64,000 nucleotides of DNA, taken from Rhabditophanes sp. KR3021. Taxonomy: Eukaryota > Nematoda > Chromadorea > Rhabditida > Alloionematidae. The stretch is from positions 434,001 through 498,000 of the forward strand of contig CAUJLY010000002.1 in the NCBI GenBank assembly GCA_963281155.1, written 5' to 3'. The notes under the pieces are model-generated. The model had not been told where the DNA came from and searched no databases. It was given only the letters and a program-made list of their open reading frames with translations. Made by a program: the position numbers and the translations under genes. Positions within the stretch are counted from its first letter, which is position 1. Every line of letters starts with the position of its first letter. Shown piece after piece: positions 11,359 to 23,900 of the stretch.

Positions 11359-12439
11359 TTACAATTTTATCCTCTTGTGAGGACTGAGCATCAGATGGTT
11401 CAAGGTCCTCAAGTAATCTTCTTCTCCACGTGAACTGTAACTTCGTTTTCTGTTGAAGTCATCCTCCGAGTACGAGTATTGCGTGTAGAAGGTGTTGGTT
11501 GCTGAAGTTGTTACTACTTCCCCCATCATTAGAGCACTGGCGTTGAAGTTTTCATCACACGAGGGCCCTTCCAAATGGGGGTCTCCTTCTTCGACGACGG
11601 TGTTGAGGGTGTCCATGTCCGTGTAGGAACGTCTTCCTTCATTTCTAGTGATTATTTGGCTCCTGCAATTCACACTCTTTAAGGGAGAGATTGTGTAAGA
11701 CTATAAAAGTGTTATATAATGGGACAGGCAACTAATAACTTACCGAAAAAATTTCAAATTCGTCCTTTTGCTTCTTTCCAAGGGGTTCTTCATCAAAAAG
11801 GTCGGTTGTAGTGTTTTTGGAGTCAATGGAAATAGACTCGCAGGTTGAGAGATCAAGGTAGGATGATTCAGAGGTAAGGTCGGTTGAGTTAAAGGTATTT
11901 AAACGGTCAGTTGACTCATCTTCAGAATCGAGATAAGAATTGTTGGTGGGAAGAGGTTGGTAATCGAAGATACTATCCATAGGCGAGTACTGTTCATAGG
12001 AATTGTATTGTGATGATTCATTAATTATTAAGTGTTTGTCATTATCCTCATAACACATATCTCCTTCAAATCCAATTACCTCCTCTTCCTCAAAGTCATC
12101 TAGTTCAGTTTGAGGTTGTGAATCGTAAATGTCCATGGGTTCATGCAATGAAGAATCTTCAAATTGTGACTCATAAACGCCGTCCTCATCACATTCGTAA
12201 TCTAAAATATCAGACATATGTCTTTCCTTCAACATTTGTTGTTCTTTCTTTTGTCTCAACAAGTTTTCATGGGTTAGAAGGCAAGCTACGAAATTCTTAA
12301 TCAAAAGTCTTTTGCGCATAGCAGCTCCACCACACGCGGCTCTCTTTTTTTCCAGTTTTTTAGAACATTTTTGGACAGCTAATGTGCACATATACGACAA
12401 AACATCTTCATTTATGTCGTTGATTTCTTCAATTGGCAT
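11359..12439 (-). CDS. Acidic nuclear protein, possibly immediate-early-response (IER) type
   Basis: Two exons, 12439-11744 and 11676-11359, with a 67-nt GTAAGT...TTAAAG intron, give 337 residues. The N-terminal 60 residues (KKLEKKRAACGGAAMRKRLL then IKNFVACLL) resemble the short N-terminal block of animal IER2/IER5 proteins, in which a basic Gly-Gly stretch precedes a Leu-rich helix. The rest is acidic and Ser/Asp-rich without globular signals. A Pro-Leu-Gly-Lys-Lys-Gln-Lys stretch and a C-terminal KRIKL could be nuclear signals. IER proteins are short-lived transcription regulators; this assignment is tentative. A competing TTGCAG acceptor (minus strand, about 11663) gives an in-frame stop, so the TTAAAG acceptor was chosen. 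Confidence 0.75.
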
Positions 12440-15400
12440 ATCCTATAATTATTTAATATATATTATACTATTAATAAACTCTTCTAAGATACGTCAAATA
12501 AAAACGACAAAAAGAAACACAAAAGCAAATAAAGTCACTGTCAATGGGCAGCTATAATATACTCTCAGCCAAAAAACGAGAGAGAAGTTTCGCCATTTGA
12601 CATCAATTCACCCTTGACTCTGTCGGGCAGTGTCAACAAAGAGAAAACGCTTCCGTACACTCTACTAGCGAAAGTCACTAACAAAAAAATAGACTGCTGA
12701 AGGACATCTACACACATCTAGTAACTCTGCCTCTGAAGGCCACCAACTAAATTGGTATATTTTGAAGAAATTTAATATGAATCCACTGGTCAGTCCATTC
12801 GCAACAACAAAACTACCATCATAAACAAACTACAATTTGCTAAACAAACTTTTGCTATCTCCAATCCTTCAAATACTTCAATTTCTCTCTCTTTTATAGG
12901 GACAACAAAAAAACAAGAAAATTAGTTTTTATTTGAACAAAAAAGAACTTCATAACCTATCATAAGTATGTATCATTTGAATTAGTGTATAAATTATCTT
13001 GCAAACACATTTCGCTCTTCTTATAGTAATATTACATTAATAAAAGTTATCATCTTCATCGTTATTATCATCGTCATCAAGGTATTAATGAGTGAATCTA
13101 TTAATGAATGGAATTAGTGAATTATATCAAAGAATGGTAGGAATAAAAGTGTATATGCTTAGTAGGCACATTAGAAATTATTTAATACTTGGAATGCGTT
13201 ATTAAATGGTGTACCTAGAATACTGCTTTCCTTAATGATTCGGAGTCATTAGGAATAATGATTGAAGCTTATTAGAATCATGAAACATATTATAGAACCT
13301 ACTAGGCACATTCAAACGAATAATAAAGATTCGAGCAGATTCAAGTGAATATTTCTATTCATTACAATTATATATTCTGTTAATGCTTTAAAAAGTTTGT
13401 TGAATTATTTGCCTTTGGCCCTAAAAGACTTCTTGAAAGACAATATATACATAAATATTATAGGCGATGATAAATGTACAAGAATCGTGTTGGTCTAGTA
13501 TATTGTCGAATTTGAATATATATATTTGTATAGAATAAATATATTCGTATTCATTTGACTACTCCTCATCATCCTGTAAACTACACTAGTATATTTGATA
13601 GAGGCTCTTTGAATTTTGTCCCTAGGCAAGATATAACTACTACACGACTATAATATATATTCGTCTGTACCGCCGCCCGACACCAAGCCCCCAACTACCA
13701 AATTGAAACCACCGAAGAATACAACGACTGGTATACTGAAAAGAGGAGCGGGGGTCTGAGCCGCAATCAACAAAAATATTCTCCCATATTTTCATAAAGG
13801 AGAACCCTTTCAACTAGATAGATGTATGTATGTACATGTGCAGCCAATTTCTAAATGTTGGGCAACAAAATATATTTTATATATAAAATTTTGTGAAAGA
13901 CCAATTTAACATTGAGAGTAACGACGATGTGTATATATTTATATATATAACGCTCACCCATCACATCTTTCGAAAAGCTGTTGTATAGGCCGTGTCTTTT
14001 CATCTCACCATCAACCAAAAAAGATACCAACTGAAAGAAAAAGGCAGGACTGGTAAGGCTGCCTTGCTTTTTAGTTCGTTAGATTAAACTGGGCGAGGAG
14101 TAGTTTGCTCGTGTACATACATATCAACAACACCACCACAAATAATGACGACCACGGCCTGCTTCGTCACTAACGACGACGACACACACAGTATACACTA
14201 ATACATGGGAAGAAGTAGAAAGGGGGTTGTGAATAGAATAGATTCAATAGATGGCTGGATGTATGTACTCATACATACATTAATGCATCTACACATAAAT
14301 ATATTATTATCGTTTTCGAAAAGAGAGAGGAGATGTCAGGCGCACCACAGCCGTGACGACTCATCATAGGGTTGTTGCGAATGTTGAATGGTGAACAAGA
14401 AAGAATATATTTTATTTTTAACAAAACTGCTCACATCAATCTGAAGTCAAAGAGAAAGATGAAGGTTTTCTTGTTTTGGAAGACACCTGGCTTAGGACAA
14501 TTATCCTTGTGGGATTTGAATGCGAAAATCGACTTCACCAATTTTATCAGGGCAAGGCAATTAACGAGGGGACGCGTGTGTGTTGAATCTTGATATCTAC
14601 TCCATTAATGATCTATTATTAACCATCAATCTATTACCCAAGTATTATTATCATTGTAGTATTATTTGTATATTGAATCATCTTCCCCCCTCACCACACA
14701 CACACCAAACCAACCTGAGCCCTTTTATTTGTAGAGGAAAAGCATTTAAATAGTAAACACATTTATGCATATGGCAAAGTTGTTTACGCCAAAACGAAAG
14801 TCTTCCATGCCTTCAAAACATCTATTTCCAGCTGCAACATAAGGCAATGTGTATGTGTGTCTTGTTTTATGTCTCAACTAAATCTCTTTTCCGCCAATTT
14901 TATCCTCTAAGTGGAGTAAAGAAGAGAGAGGCCGTTGTGGCAGATGGCATTTTATTGCACCCATTGCTTTCTCTCTTTGGCAGTAGTGAGAGGGGATGTG
15001 GTGAGGAAAAAGTATTTTTTAAACAGAAGAACACTTTTTTGGTTAAGTGTGACGAGATAGGTGTGTGTGTTGTTTGTGAATGAGAGACAACAGCCATCTC
15101 TTTGGAAGGTCTTGTGTGTGTGCGCAGGAAAATAAATATATTCTATATACTCTATGTACAAATGTTTGTCGAATATGTCGACGATTCGCTTTTGAAGAGA
15201 GCGCCCAAAAAATGGTTCGATGGTAGTGTATATGTGTGTGGAAGGGTCGTTGCTTTAAAAAAGTCAGGTCTCTTGTAAAAGAAAAGTGGTGGTAAATTAT
15301 AAATTGAAAATGTGGCGAAGGACGAATACATTTTTTCTCTCCTAACAAATCGCCTTTTGAATTTGGTATCCTTGAAAGGTATGTAAGTGTATAAATTGTG

Positions 15401-15908
15401 AAAAATGACAATCAAACAATGAAGAAGAAAGAACCTTCTAGAAACTGATAAAATTGAAAATTTGATAAAAGAATTGTCTTTAGTCATCAACTACCCCACA
15501 CATTTCTTTTTGAATGATCACGCATCCATTTCTTTATCATTAAGAGAGACACAATGGTGGCATTAGTACAAAAAAGATTCATCAATGCGGTTAGAGAGTC
15601 GACATGTTTGCTTATCACTAACGTTTTTATCGCAATCACTAAAAAGAGTGTGTGCACTTTGTGTTGACCATTATTTGAAGCTTTTTCTTTTAATAAAAAA
15701 GTATCTTCCCTTTGCCAATCGTAAACAACTCTTCTTTCTAAATATAAACATTTTCCGAGGATACTTCTTTGATAATAACAATGTTCTTTGGCTTCATATC
15801 AAAATATTATTGTAGTTAAAATGAAATAAATTTTACGAAAATAAAGGTGTACAGGGTAAAATATTTTATTTCTCAATTGAGGATACCTTTTTCCCACAAA
15901 AACTCCTT
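12440..15908. other. Long AT-rich intergenic region
   Basis: About 3.5 kb between two minus-strand genes, probably containing the promoter of the IER-like gene. I see (TA)n and (GT)n microsatellite tracts, for example around 13500-13560 and 13930-13960. The motif 'actaggcacatt', or one mismatch from it, occurs twice, near 13160 and 13300. A GC-richer patch lies at about 13670-13760. ORFs of 60-120 codons on both strands (for example 14372-14593 and 15043-15411) have no homology, splice context or signal I can support. No tRNA, rRNA or transposon was recognised. Confidence 0.45.
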
Positions 15909-17279
15909 TTAATCATCAAGAGTAACATCTCTGAACAAAATACCCAGAGATTCTTTATGGTAGATTCGACGGATGGCTTCACTGAGGATGATAGAAACAT
16001 CTACCACCTTTATTTTGTAACAACGCATTTGTTGGATTTCACACGGAACCGTATTTGTTACCACAACCTATAAATAACACTTTTATCAAACTAAATAGAC
16101 ACTCTTTTGTTGACACATTAACGTCAATCTTTTTTTAACTTTTGTCTATTGGTGACTCATACGTCAAATGCTGTCGTAACAGTACTTACCTGATCAATGC
16201 ATGAATCTTCCAACAGACGTGGGGCATCTCCCGACAAAATTCCATGCACTGCAACAACGTAAACCTTGTATGCTCCTCTTTTCTTCAATACTTCCGCTGC
16301 ACTCACGAAGGAATGAGCTTCGTCGATGATGTCATCTACAATAATCGCAATTCTACCTCCGACATCTCCTACAATTGTAAGTGGAGGTTTTTCCTTTGCT
16401 AACTAAAGTCATTAATATTATTAAGTATTTGCAAATAAAGGAAATTGAGGTGACGTAATGAGACGGCTTATCATTTTTGTTTTGTCTGTTTCGTGACGAC
16501 AATAATAATAAACAATCCTTTCTAAACAAAATGTGTTGTTGTTTGTAACTTACGGCGGAAGGGTAAAGCTCATAACTGGTAGACTTATTTTTGAATTCAT
16601 TAAGAGAAGTCAACGAGCCAGAAGACCTCATTGGTGGCGATTGCCTGCCGTCTTCCTTCTCTTCAGATCCAGTTTGAGAGTCATCTCCGTGAATGACAGC
16701 AATAGATAATCTTAATCTATCAGCAAATGAAGTTGCTTTATGCATCGTTCCTGGCGACTTGGCAACAATCACGGCATTCTTGTAATCAGCAATATTTTCT
16801 TTGATATATTGCAGTAAAAAGGGAGAAGATCTCAAGTTGTCGACGGGAATGGAAAAAAAACCTTGGATTTCCTTTTTGTACAAGTCAAGAGACACTAGCC
16901 TTGATGCCCCAGCCTTGCAAATCATATCCGCAACCAATTTCATCGTTATAGCTGACCTTCTATACATCCTACATTGCTGCGAATAAGGCAAATAAGGAAA
17001 GACGACTGTAATGGTCTTGGATGAGGACGTCTTGCAAGCATAAATCATAATCAACAACTCCATAATATTGTTGTTGACGTTTTTGTCTGCGCTTTGGATG
17101 ATGAAGACGTGCTTGCCACGGACCGATTGCTTGACATCAACGGATGTTTCACGGTTTGTTTTGTTGTAGACTACGGCATCTCCTAGCCGAATGCCTAGTT
17201 TTTCACAAACTAACTTGGACAGGTTGGGGTGCGAATTACCGGTCAGGACTACCATACCTGAAGACTCGTCCGATATCAT
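15909..17279 (-). CDS. PRPSAP: Phosphoribosyl pyrophosphate synthetase-associated protein
   Basis: Exons 17279-16554, 16402-16190 and 16067-15909 give 365 residues, the usual length. The protein has both phosphoribosyltransferase-fold halves of PRPP synthetase. It follows the associated-protein (PAP39/PAP41) pattern, not the catalytic enzyme: it opens [17 protein letters not shown], has [20 protein letters not shown], and in place of the catalytic flexible loop reads [20 protein letters not shown]. It also carries the extra Ser/Gly-rich insert with DGRQSPP. The binding loop [11 protein letters not shown] is retained. These proteins bind PRPS and modulate nucleotide precursor synthesis in the cytosol. 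It ends [16 protein letters not shown] acceptor lies 12 bases before the ATG. An AAAG-to-stop reading of intron 1 was excluded by phase. Confidence 0.93.
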
Positions 17280-17961
17280 CTTTCTTTCTTTTTGTCTGTA
17301 AAAAAGATATTTGATAGGTGATTAATTGATTTTAAAAAGGAGACACACTAAAAGGTGACATATTAATAAACAATAGACAATAAACTAGTTTAATCAAAAA
17401 CTCTACATCACCTCAAAATAAACACCGTCTAATAATGAGACAAGAAGAACAATCAATTCGCAATATGCCATCTCATCACGGCGTTATTGTAAATTTTGAC
17501 AACTTCTGTCTTGTCTTATATTCGGATTGGACAAAAGCTTCTATGAAGGTTTTGTTTGTAATGTGCGTATTTAAAAAGGCATCCTGATAGTCTCTTTTTA
17601 GGGTGATAAGGTTTTTTGTCCAGGAAATGTGTCTCTAAATCTATAAATAAACAAAATATTCTATTTTAGTACCATTTTTCCTTACTACTTCTTTGTCTTT
17701 TGATAAGGAAGTTTCATAAAAAATAGATACACTCAAACAAATATACATATTCTGCCAATTTAAGTGATCAAGGTCGTTTCACCGATTAATATTTATTATC
17801 TCAAAGATAAAAGTGATTTATACCAAAGTATGTTATCATGTCAAGACCACTTGTTTATCATATGATTTTTTGATATTACATCATTTATTTTGTTTTAAAT
17901 AAAAAAGTACAAACAACAAAGATAACACATTTACATTTGAAATAATATATGTAGGAGGTTT
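17280..17961. other. Intergenic, nothing recognised
   Basis: AT-rich spacer between PRPSAP and the large gene to its right; both are on the minus strand, so it should hold the PRPSAP promoter and the 3' end of the large gene. No open frame or structured element was noticed. Confidence 0.4.
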
Positions 17962-20900
17962 TTAGTAACCACTTTTTAGACTTTTTTTGCTTCCGAAGAT
18001 TGAATTTTTGAGTCTACTGCCGAGAGAGGATTTTTTCGATAGATTCGAGTCGTTTCCAGGTGATTTTCGACCGTTGTTTGAGAGGATTTGTTTTTTCCAT
18101 GGTTCAGTAGACAAGGAATTTGATTTCATTAGATTGCCCCGACTATTCCCCGTTGGTGGTGGTGTTTCTCTGGTCACCATTTTATTTAGGGACATGAAGC
18201 TGCCCGAATTAGTAGGTGGTTTAGAAGGAGAACCGATCGAGAATTTCCTTAATAAATTCCCCAACTTGGAGCCTCCATTCGAAGTTGGTGGAGGTGGTTG
18301 CCTTTGCTGTCCAAGGTACCTCTGACTACTCATCGACAAGTTGTCTTGATTTAGGTCTGAACCCCTCGAAAACCTTCTCTCCTCCATTCCCAAAATGTTA
18401 TCGTAAAAGCCATCGTCATCTTCTTCCATCTCCCCCTCCACAGACTCGTCCCTTGACCTCAAAGAAGGGTGGTGGTGATTTGTGAAGGAGTTGTGTCTAG
18501 ACAAGTTGTTGTTAGCTGAGGCTTCTACCCCTGAGCAGTACTTTCCTCGGCCCTGTCTTTGTAAACTTCCGTTGGTGGGTTGAGTTATGGTGGCGGAGGA
18601 TGAGTTGGTGGAGGAGTAGTAGCCGTGGTTGCTTGAATTACCCGAATTGGTGGTTGGTGGGAAGGAGGGTGGGTGTGTGTTGGGGTAGGTGGGGACGTAT
18701 TCTTGGTAATTGGTGGTATTCAACGAACACTTGGACCCGGTCTTTCCTCGTAGGTTTGGAGAGGGAAAGTCTGTGATTTCGTAATAATTGTCTTCCTCGT
18801 GGGAGTTATTTTTTTGAGGACCAGGCTTTTGATTGATGGAGTGTCTTTTCCAAGCTAGATTATTGCCGTTACCGCCGCCTAATTTGGAACCCTGACTAAA
18901 ATGACCTATAAAAAGATCAAAAATTATCAACTGACACTTCATTAGTTCACAAAAATAAAGCCATCAAAAGATCATAAAAAGTACGGTTGCAAAGTAGTGT
19001 AAAAAAGACAATTAACCTTCAGTGCAAAAAATTAACATTGACAACAACCTTTTACTCAAAAGATCAGGAAGTGAAGCTGTATGTGTGTGTGTAAATAATA
19101 GGTCTTTATAAAACAGTCGCGCAATTCTTATCCACAAATAGGCATTTAGAAAATAAATGAGCTGGTGGCAACTAAAAGTTGGAGGATTACTTACCTCCGT
19201 TGTAGGAGTCTTTGTTGGTTTCGAACATGTTGTGCATTGCTTCAACTTTTGAGGATCCGATTCTTTCGTTGTTAATTTTTTCGAAAGGGTTTCTTGACTG
19301 TTTGAGGGCATCTTTTTGGGGGTAGATTCTTCTAGGCGGTGCGGTGTAGTTTTGAAGGATTGGCGGGTTGGATACTTCATTTCCGACTGAATTCAAAAGA
19401 CCAACCACCTCATCTAATTGGTTCTTTTTATTACCAAAATTATTAGCTACTTTCAAAGGCCCTTTCGATTTGTCAAGATCTTTTTGAATTTGAGTATAAG
19501 TTTGGGGTTGGTTGTTGCCATTTAAAGGAAAACTTCTTCTCTTGTTATTTTCATTACCATCTACTCCCATTTCTAATTCAGCTACTAATGCATCGATGGC
19601 GTTGTATTTGTCATTGAGTAGGGCGCCTTTTTTGAAACTACCGTTATTTTGATTTCTGAATAGGTTTGAATCTGGCAAAGATTGAATTGATCCGAAAGCT
19701 CCTTTTGGGGCTTTTAGATTGGATGGGATGGTGGCGGTGGGTTTCATGTATATGCCTGATCCAAAGTCACTTCCAATAGATTGATATTCCTGTGATTGAG
19801 CCCGACTTGATTGATTAATACCTAATTCATTCAAAGATTGCATTGAAGGAGGTTTAAAAAATTGGGAGCCGGTAGGTTGATAGAAGGCTGTTGTCATTTG
19901 GTCGATGGAGGGAACTTTTCTGATTGCATTCACCTGACTTGGTTCAAATGACATAGTTGGAATTGGAAAAGGTTGGTTTATTGGTTGAGGGCGGTAGATG
20001 TGTGGTTTGGAAGCATTATTATTTACTAAAGCTGGCTTCTTGGCTTGACTCGGCTTCTCCCTCTTCATCGCCATTCGATCTCTTTTTCTTGTCAGATGAA
20101 TTGATTGCTGCTACTTCGGCAGAACATGAACCTAGACTTCTTTCGTCATAGTCAAAGTTTGCTGGCTCAGGAGGAGATTGAGGAATTGTGTCCGGTTTTG
20201 GCGAATGTGCCCAGGCTTTAATATCTCCAACTAACCATTTCTGTGTAAAATCTAATCTGTCCGATGACAACTTCTTAGTAGGATTAGGTAATGTAATAGT
20301 CTCAGACACATCATTCGTCAAATCTTCACAAAGCGAATTTTGTTGAGAGTAAGACGTCTTCTTGGGTCCAATATAAGGTTGTGGAGCTTGTACGAAACTC
20401 TTATAAGCTGGGTGTGGAGCAGGTTTACTTGAAAAGCCCTTCAAATTATTAGCAATTAATGAATTTGTTACTGGAGCTGCTGTGGATGCTGTCATTCTCC
20501 CATTATTCGACACATAAGAACCACCACTCTGGCTATTATGATTTACTTTGTAACCGCTAAAAAGTTGCTAATAATTTTAACTGGCTTTCTTATAACTTAC
20601 TCTAATGAATTTGAATTGATGATAGGTCTTTCGGACACTAATTTACTAACATTACTATTCTGGTAATTGGTGGTAGTAGGAAAAGCAGTAGGTTTGATAA
20701 ATCTATTGTTGTTATTAGTAGTAGGAGGAGGATTGGGTTCCACGTCTTTTTTGAAATCCTCAAAAATCTGATCCAAATAATCTATAGCATCCTTGAATTT
20801 ATTTCTATGCTGTTGATGCTTGAATCTGGCATGATCTATCATTTGATCAAGGTGAGTTGAAGCTTTGTCCAAAATAGCACTGCAAATAGAATTAAAAGGG

Positions 20901-23900
20901 TTTAAAATTGAAATGACTTGAAGAAGGTTTAGAATATATTTAAAATAAAATGGCAATAAAGTTGATTATAAAATAAAATGTTAAGGACAGGTGATATGAT
21001 AATTTAACAAAAAAGAACATTACATACTATCATATAACTTTATCTTTGCATCATCTCATAAAGTATTATATATATACACTAGGATGTAAATTTGCATCTA
21101 TTTCTTTGAATTATAATAAAATATATACACATATCATTATCACTTTGAATATATGTAGTATTATACTGATCTTCCCCTAAACTAAACTCATCAAATCATC
21201 TCATAACACTGCACTCATTTTAAACTGTCTGTGATGTATAAAATATATGCACACTTCAGGAAATGACTTTCATAAAAAGAGAGGATGTACCTACCTGTTG
21301 TTGGAATCCATACTGGTAGTTGATTGCCTTCCGCTTCCTTCATTAATTTTAGTGACCGGAATATGGGCAGCATAACGTTCATGTCGAGGCTGGGAGGCTA
21401 AGGCTGCAGCTTGAGTAAATGTTTGGGCAAGTGAGGGTCGTGTTTGGTGGTTGGAGGGTGGTTCAGACAAAATTTTAGCATTTGAGGTTGATGGTGTTCC
21501 TGCAATATATTATTATTTACATACTCCTATTACCAACTCACCATTGTCCATTGACAAACTTCTCTTATTATGTTCGGGAAGTGTCCAAGTGACATTCACA
21601 TTATTATTACCAGTATCCTTAAAAATTAATAATCAAATTGAATCAACTTAATCAACTTACATATGGAGGACTAACATTACTTTTTTCTGCCCCAAAAACT
21701 CCACCTACATTAGAATTAGATTTCTTCAACATAAATGCTTGATTTTGCATCTGTTGTTCAAAAGCAGACAATGGTTTTTCGAAAACATTATTTATTTTGT
21801 GATTTTGAGTGTTATCACTTGTTCTTAGTGGTTTTCGGGCAAAGGATTCAATGACATTGGTGACTTTAGTTGGTTTGTTGATAGCATTGAACGTGACCAT
21901 GTCTAGGAGTGAGGAAGTAGAATTATTATTTTCAGTAGTTGTAAGGTAATTTCTTTTGGGAATAATTAATTTGGCACTTCTTTTGGCGGTAGGTTCGACT
22001 ATTTTGACGGTACAAGCTGGATGGTATTCTGAGATTGTAGAACATAGACTAGGTGAATCACAACGACTTATTGTAGAGGTTGGCGAATAAGCACTTGGTT
22101 CTTCATAAATTGGATCATGAATTAACTTTTCTAAATTTCCTCTCTTTCTCCGAACGTATTCTTCGAGCAATGAATGGTCAGGCAATACAATCGGATCTCC
22201 TGGACGGTAAGAAGGTTCGGCAGTTAGATGCTATAAAATAATAAATTAAACATATGCAAAACATTAAAAAGGATATTGTTTTGAGGTTAGTATTAAAATG
22301 TTTAATAGTTGATAATAAAAAGTAGATACACATATAATATTTCTATTATTATATATGCATCTATTCAGACAATCAGTATTGCTTTAATTTAAATTGGCTT
22401 TTGTTTAAAATTAAAGGCACAAATCAAATGACAGGGTGATCAATGGTGACGATATGACTACATCTTTTCGCGGCTTATAAAATCTTAAGATATAGAAATA
22501 CATACTAGAGTATTATAATATTATAATATTTGTAGCTACTTTTGATGTTACGGATTGATAGAATGATTTTCATCAATTGTACGTGTGTGTATAAATAAAT
22601 ATATTTATCAGAAAGAGTCTAAAGACAGCCACTGAAGTTGTGCATTGTGGCCCTTGGTATGTATTATTTTTAGTATTTGCTTTTTCTATTACTTATTTAA
22701 TGGTGGCCAAGTAGCCACAAGGATGGCGACTAAAGGCGAACTTAGTTGCAAATATCTATATTGTTCTAATTTAATTTTGATTAATCAAGTAGCAAATGAT
22801 AGTCAGTATAATTGAATTAGTAGTCGTTAGGCCATTATTACTTATGATTGATAATTAAAACTTACAGCGTATCTTTGAGAATATTCTGGAATAGTTGATG
22901 GAATGGTGTCGTAGACGGATGGGTCTTCTGATCTAAGACGTTTCAGAACAATGGAGGCTCTAGTTTCATAGTCGTTGTTCCGTCTAAAGTACAACGAATC
23001 CGGAGGAGCTGAAGCTCTCTCAAAGAACGGTTTGACAGACAACGTCAATGACACATCCATCTCACCAATTTCCTCGGATGCTGCTTTAGGTGTTAAAATA
23101 GTAAGAGGTGTCAAAATTCGCGGAGTCACCGAAGCGTCAACTGAACACACCAATTGATCCAAATTAATTTCCATTATTTGAGCTGTTAACACTGTTACAT
23201 GAGCTTTTCTTTCTTCTACTTTCTTGTAAACATCAAGATTTAAGTTGGTGGTTTTGTTTTGTGGTTCTTTACAAATGAATGAGGCAATGTCTTTGCATAA
23301 ACTAAAAGACAACATTTAATAATAAAAACAAACACACATTTTCCCTTAAACGTACCCTTTCTGAAGGAGTGATTTGCAAGCAGGTAAGTCTAACTTGTTA
23401 TTGTAAGCTGCTTTTGTTAAATTGAAGTCTAATGTAACATTTACTTCTGGCTTCTTAGGAACTAAGACCTTCTGGGTGACTTTTAGTGTATTTTTGAAGC
23501 TAGAATAATTAAAATGGTAAGAATTTATCGATGTAATAAGAAGGACTAAGTCCATTCATGCATACTAATTTAATAGATGTTTGTAAAAAAGAACCCGTTA
23601 ACCAAAAGATACTAAATGTACCCCCAGCTGTGGTCTTTATCAACTACAAAAAGTCCACTTGAAGATAAACATCATCTAGTGTTGGTATGAATATTATTTT
23701 GTTAAAGTGTTACAAATACACATATACAACAACTCTTTATCAAACACAAAACAAATATCTTGTGCGCAAACCTTCATACTGATTTATTCTACTTGCACAA
23801 ACAACTAACATCAAAAAATTGAGACATTCAATTACTCAGTTCTTATTATTGTACAATGTATTGTCAGCTTGAAATATAATTGTACTTTTTAGGTGGTGGT

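Noticed and set aside
14372..15490. ORFs of 70-120 codons in the 12.4-15.9 kb region
   Set aside because: They overlap each other on both strands, have Phe/Lys/Thr/His-rich random composition and no splice or leader signals.
15909..17279. Catalytic PRPP synthetase
   Set aside because: The catalytic flexible loop is replaced and the PAP-specific insert is present, so it is the associated protein and not the enzyme.
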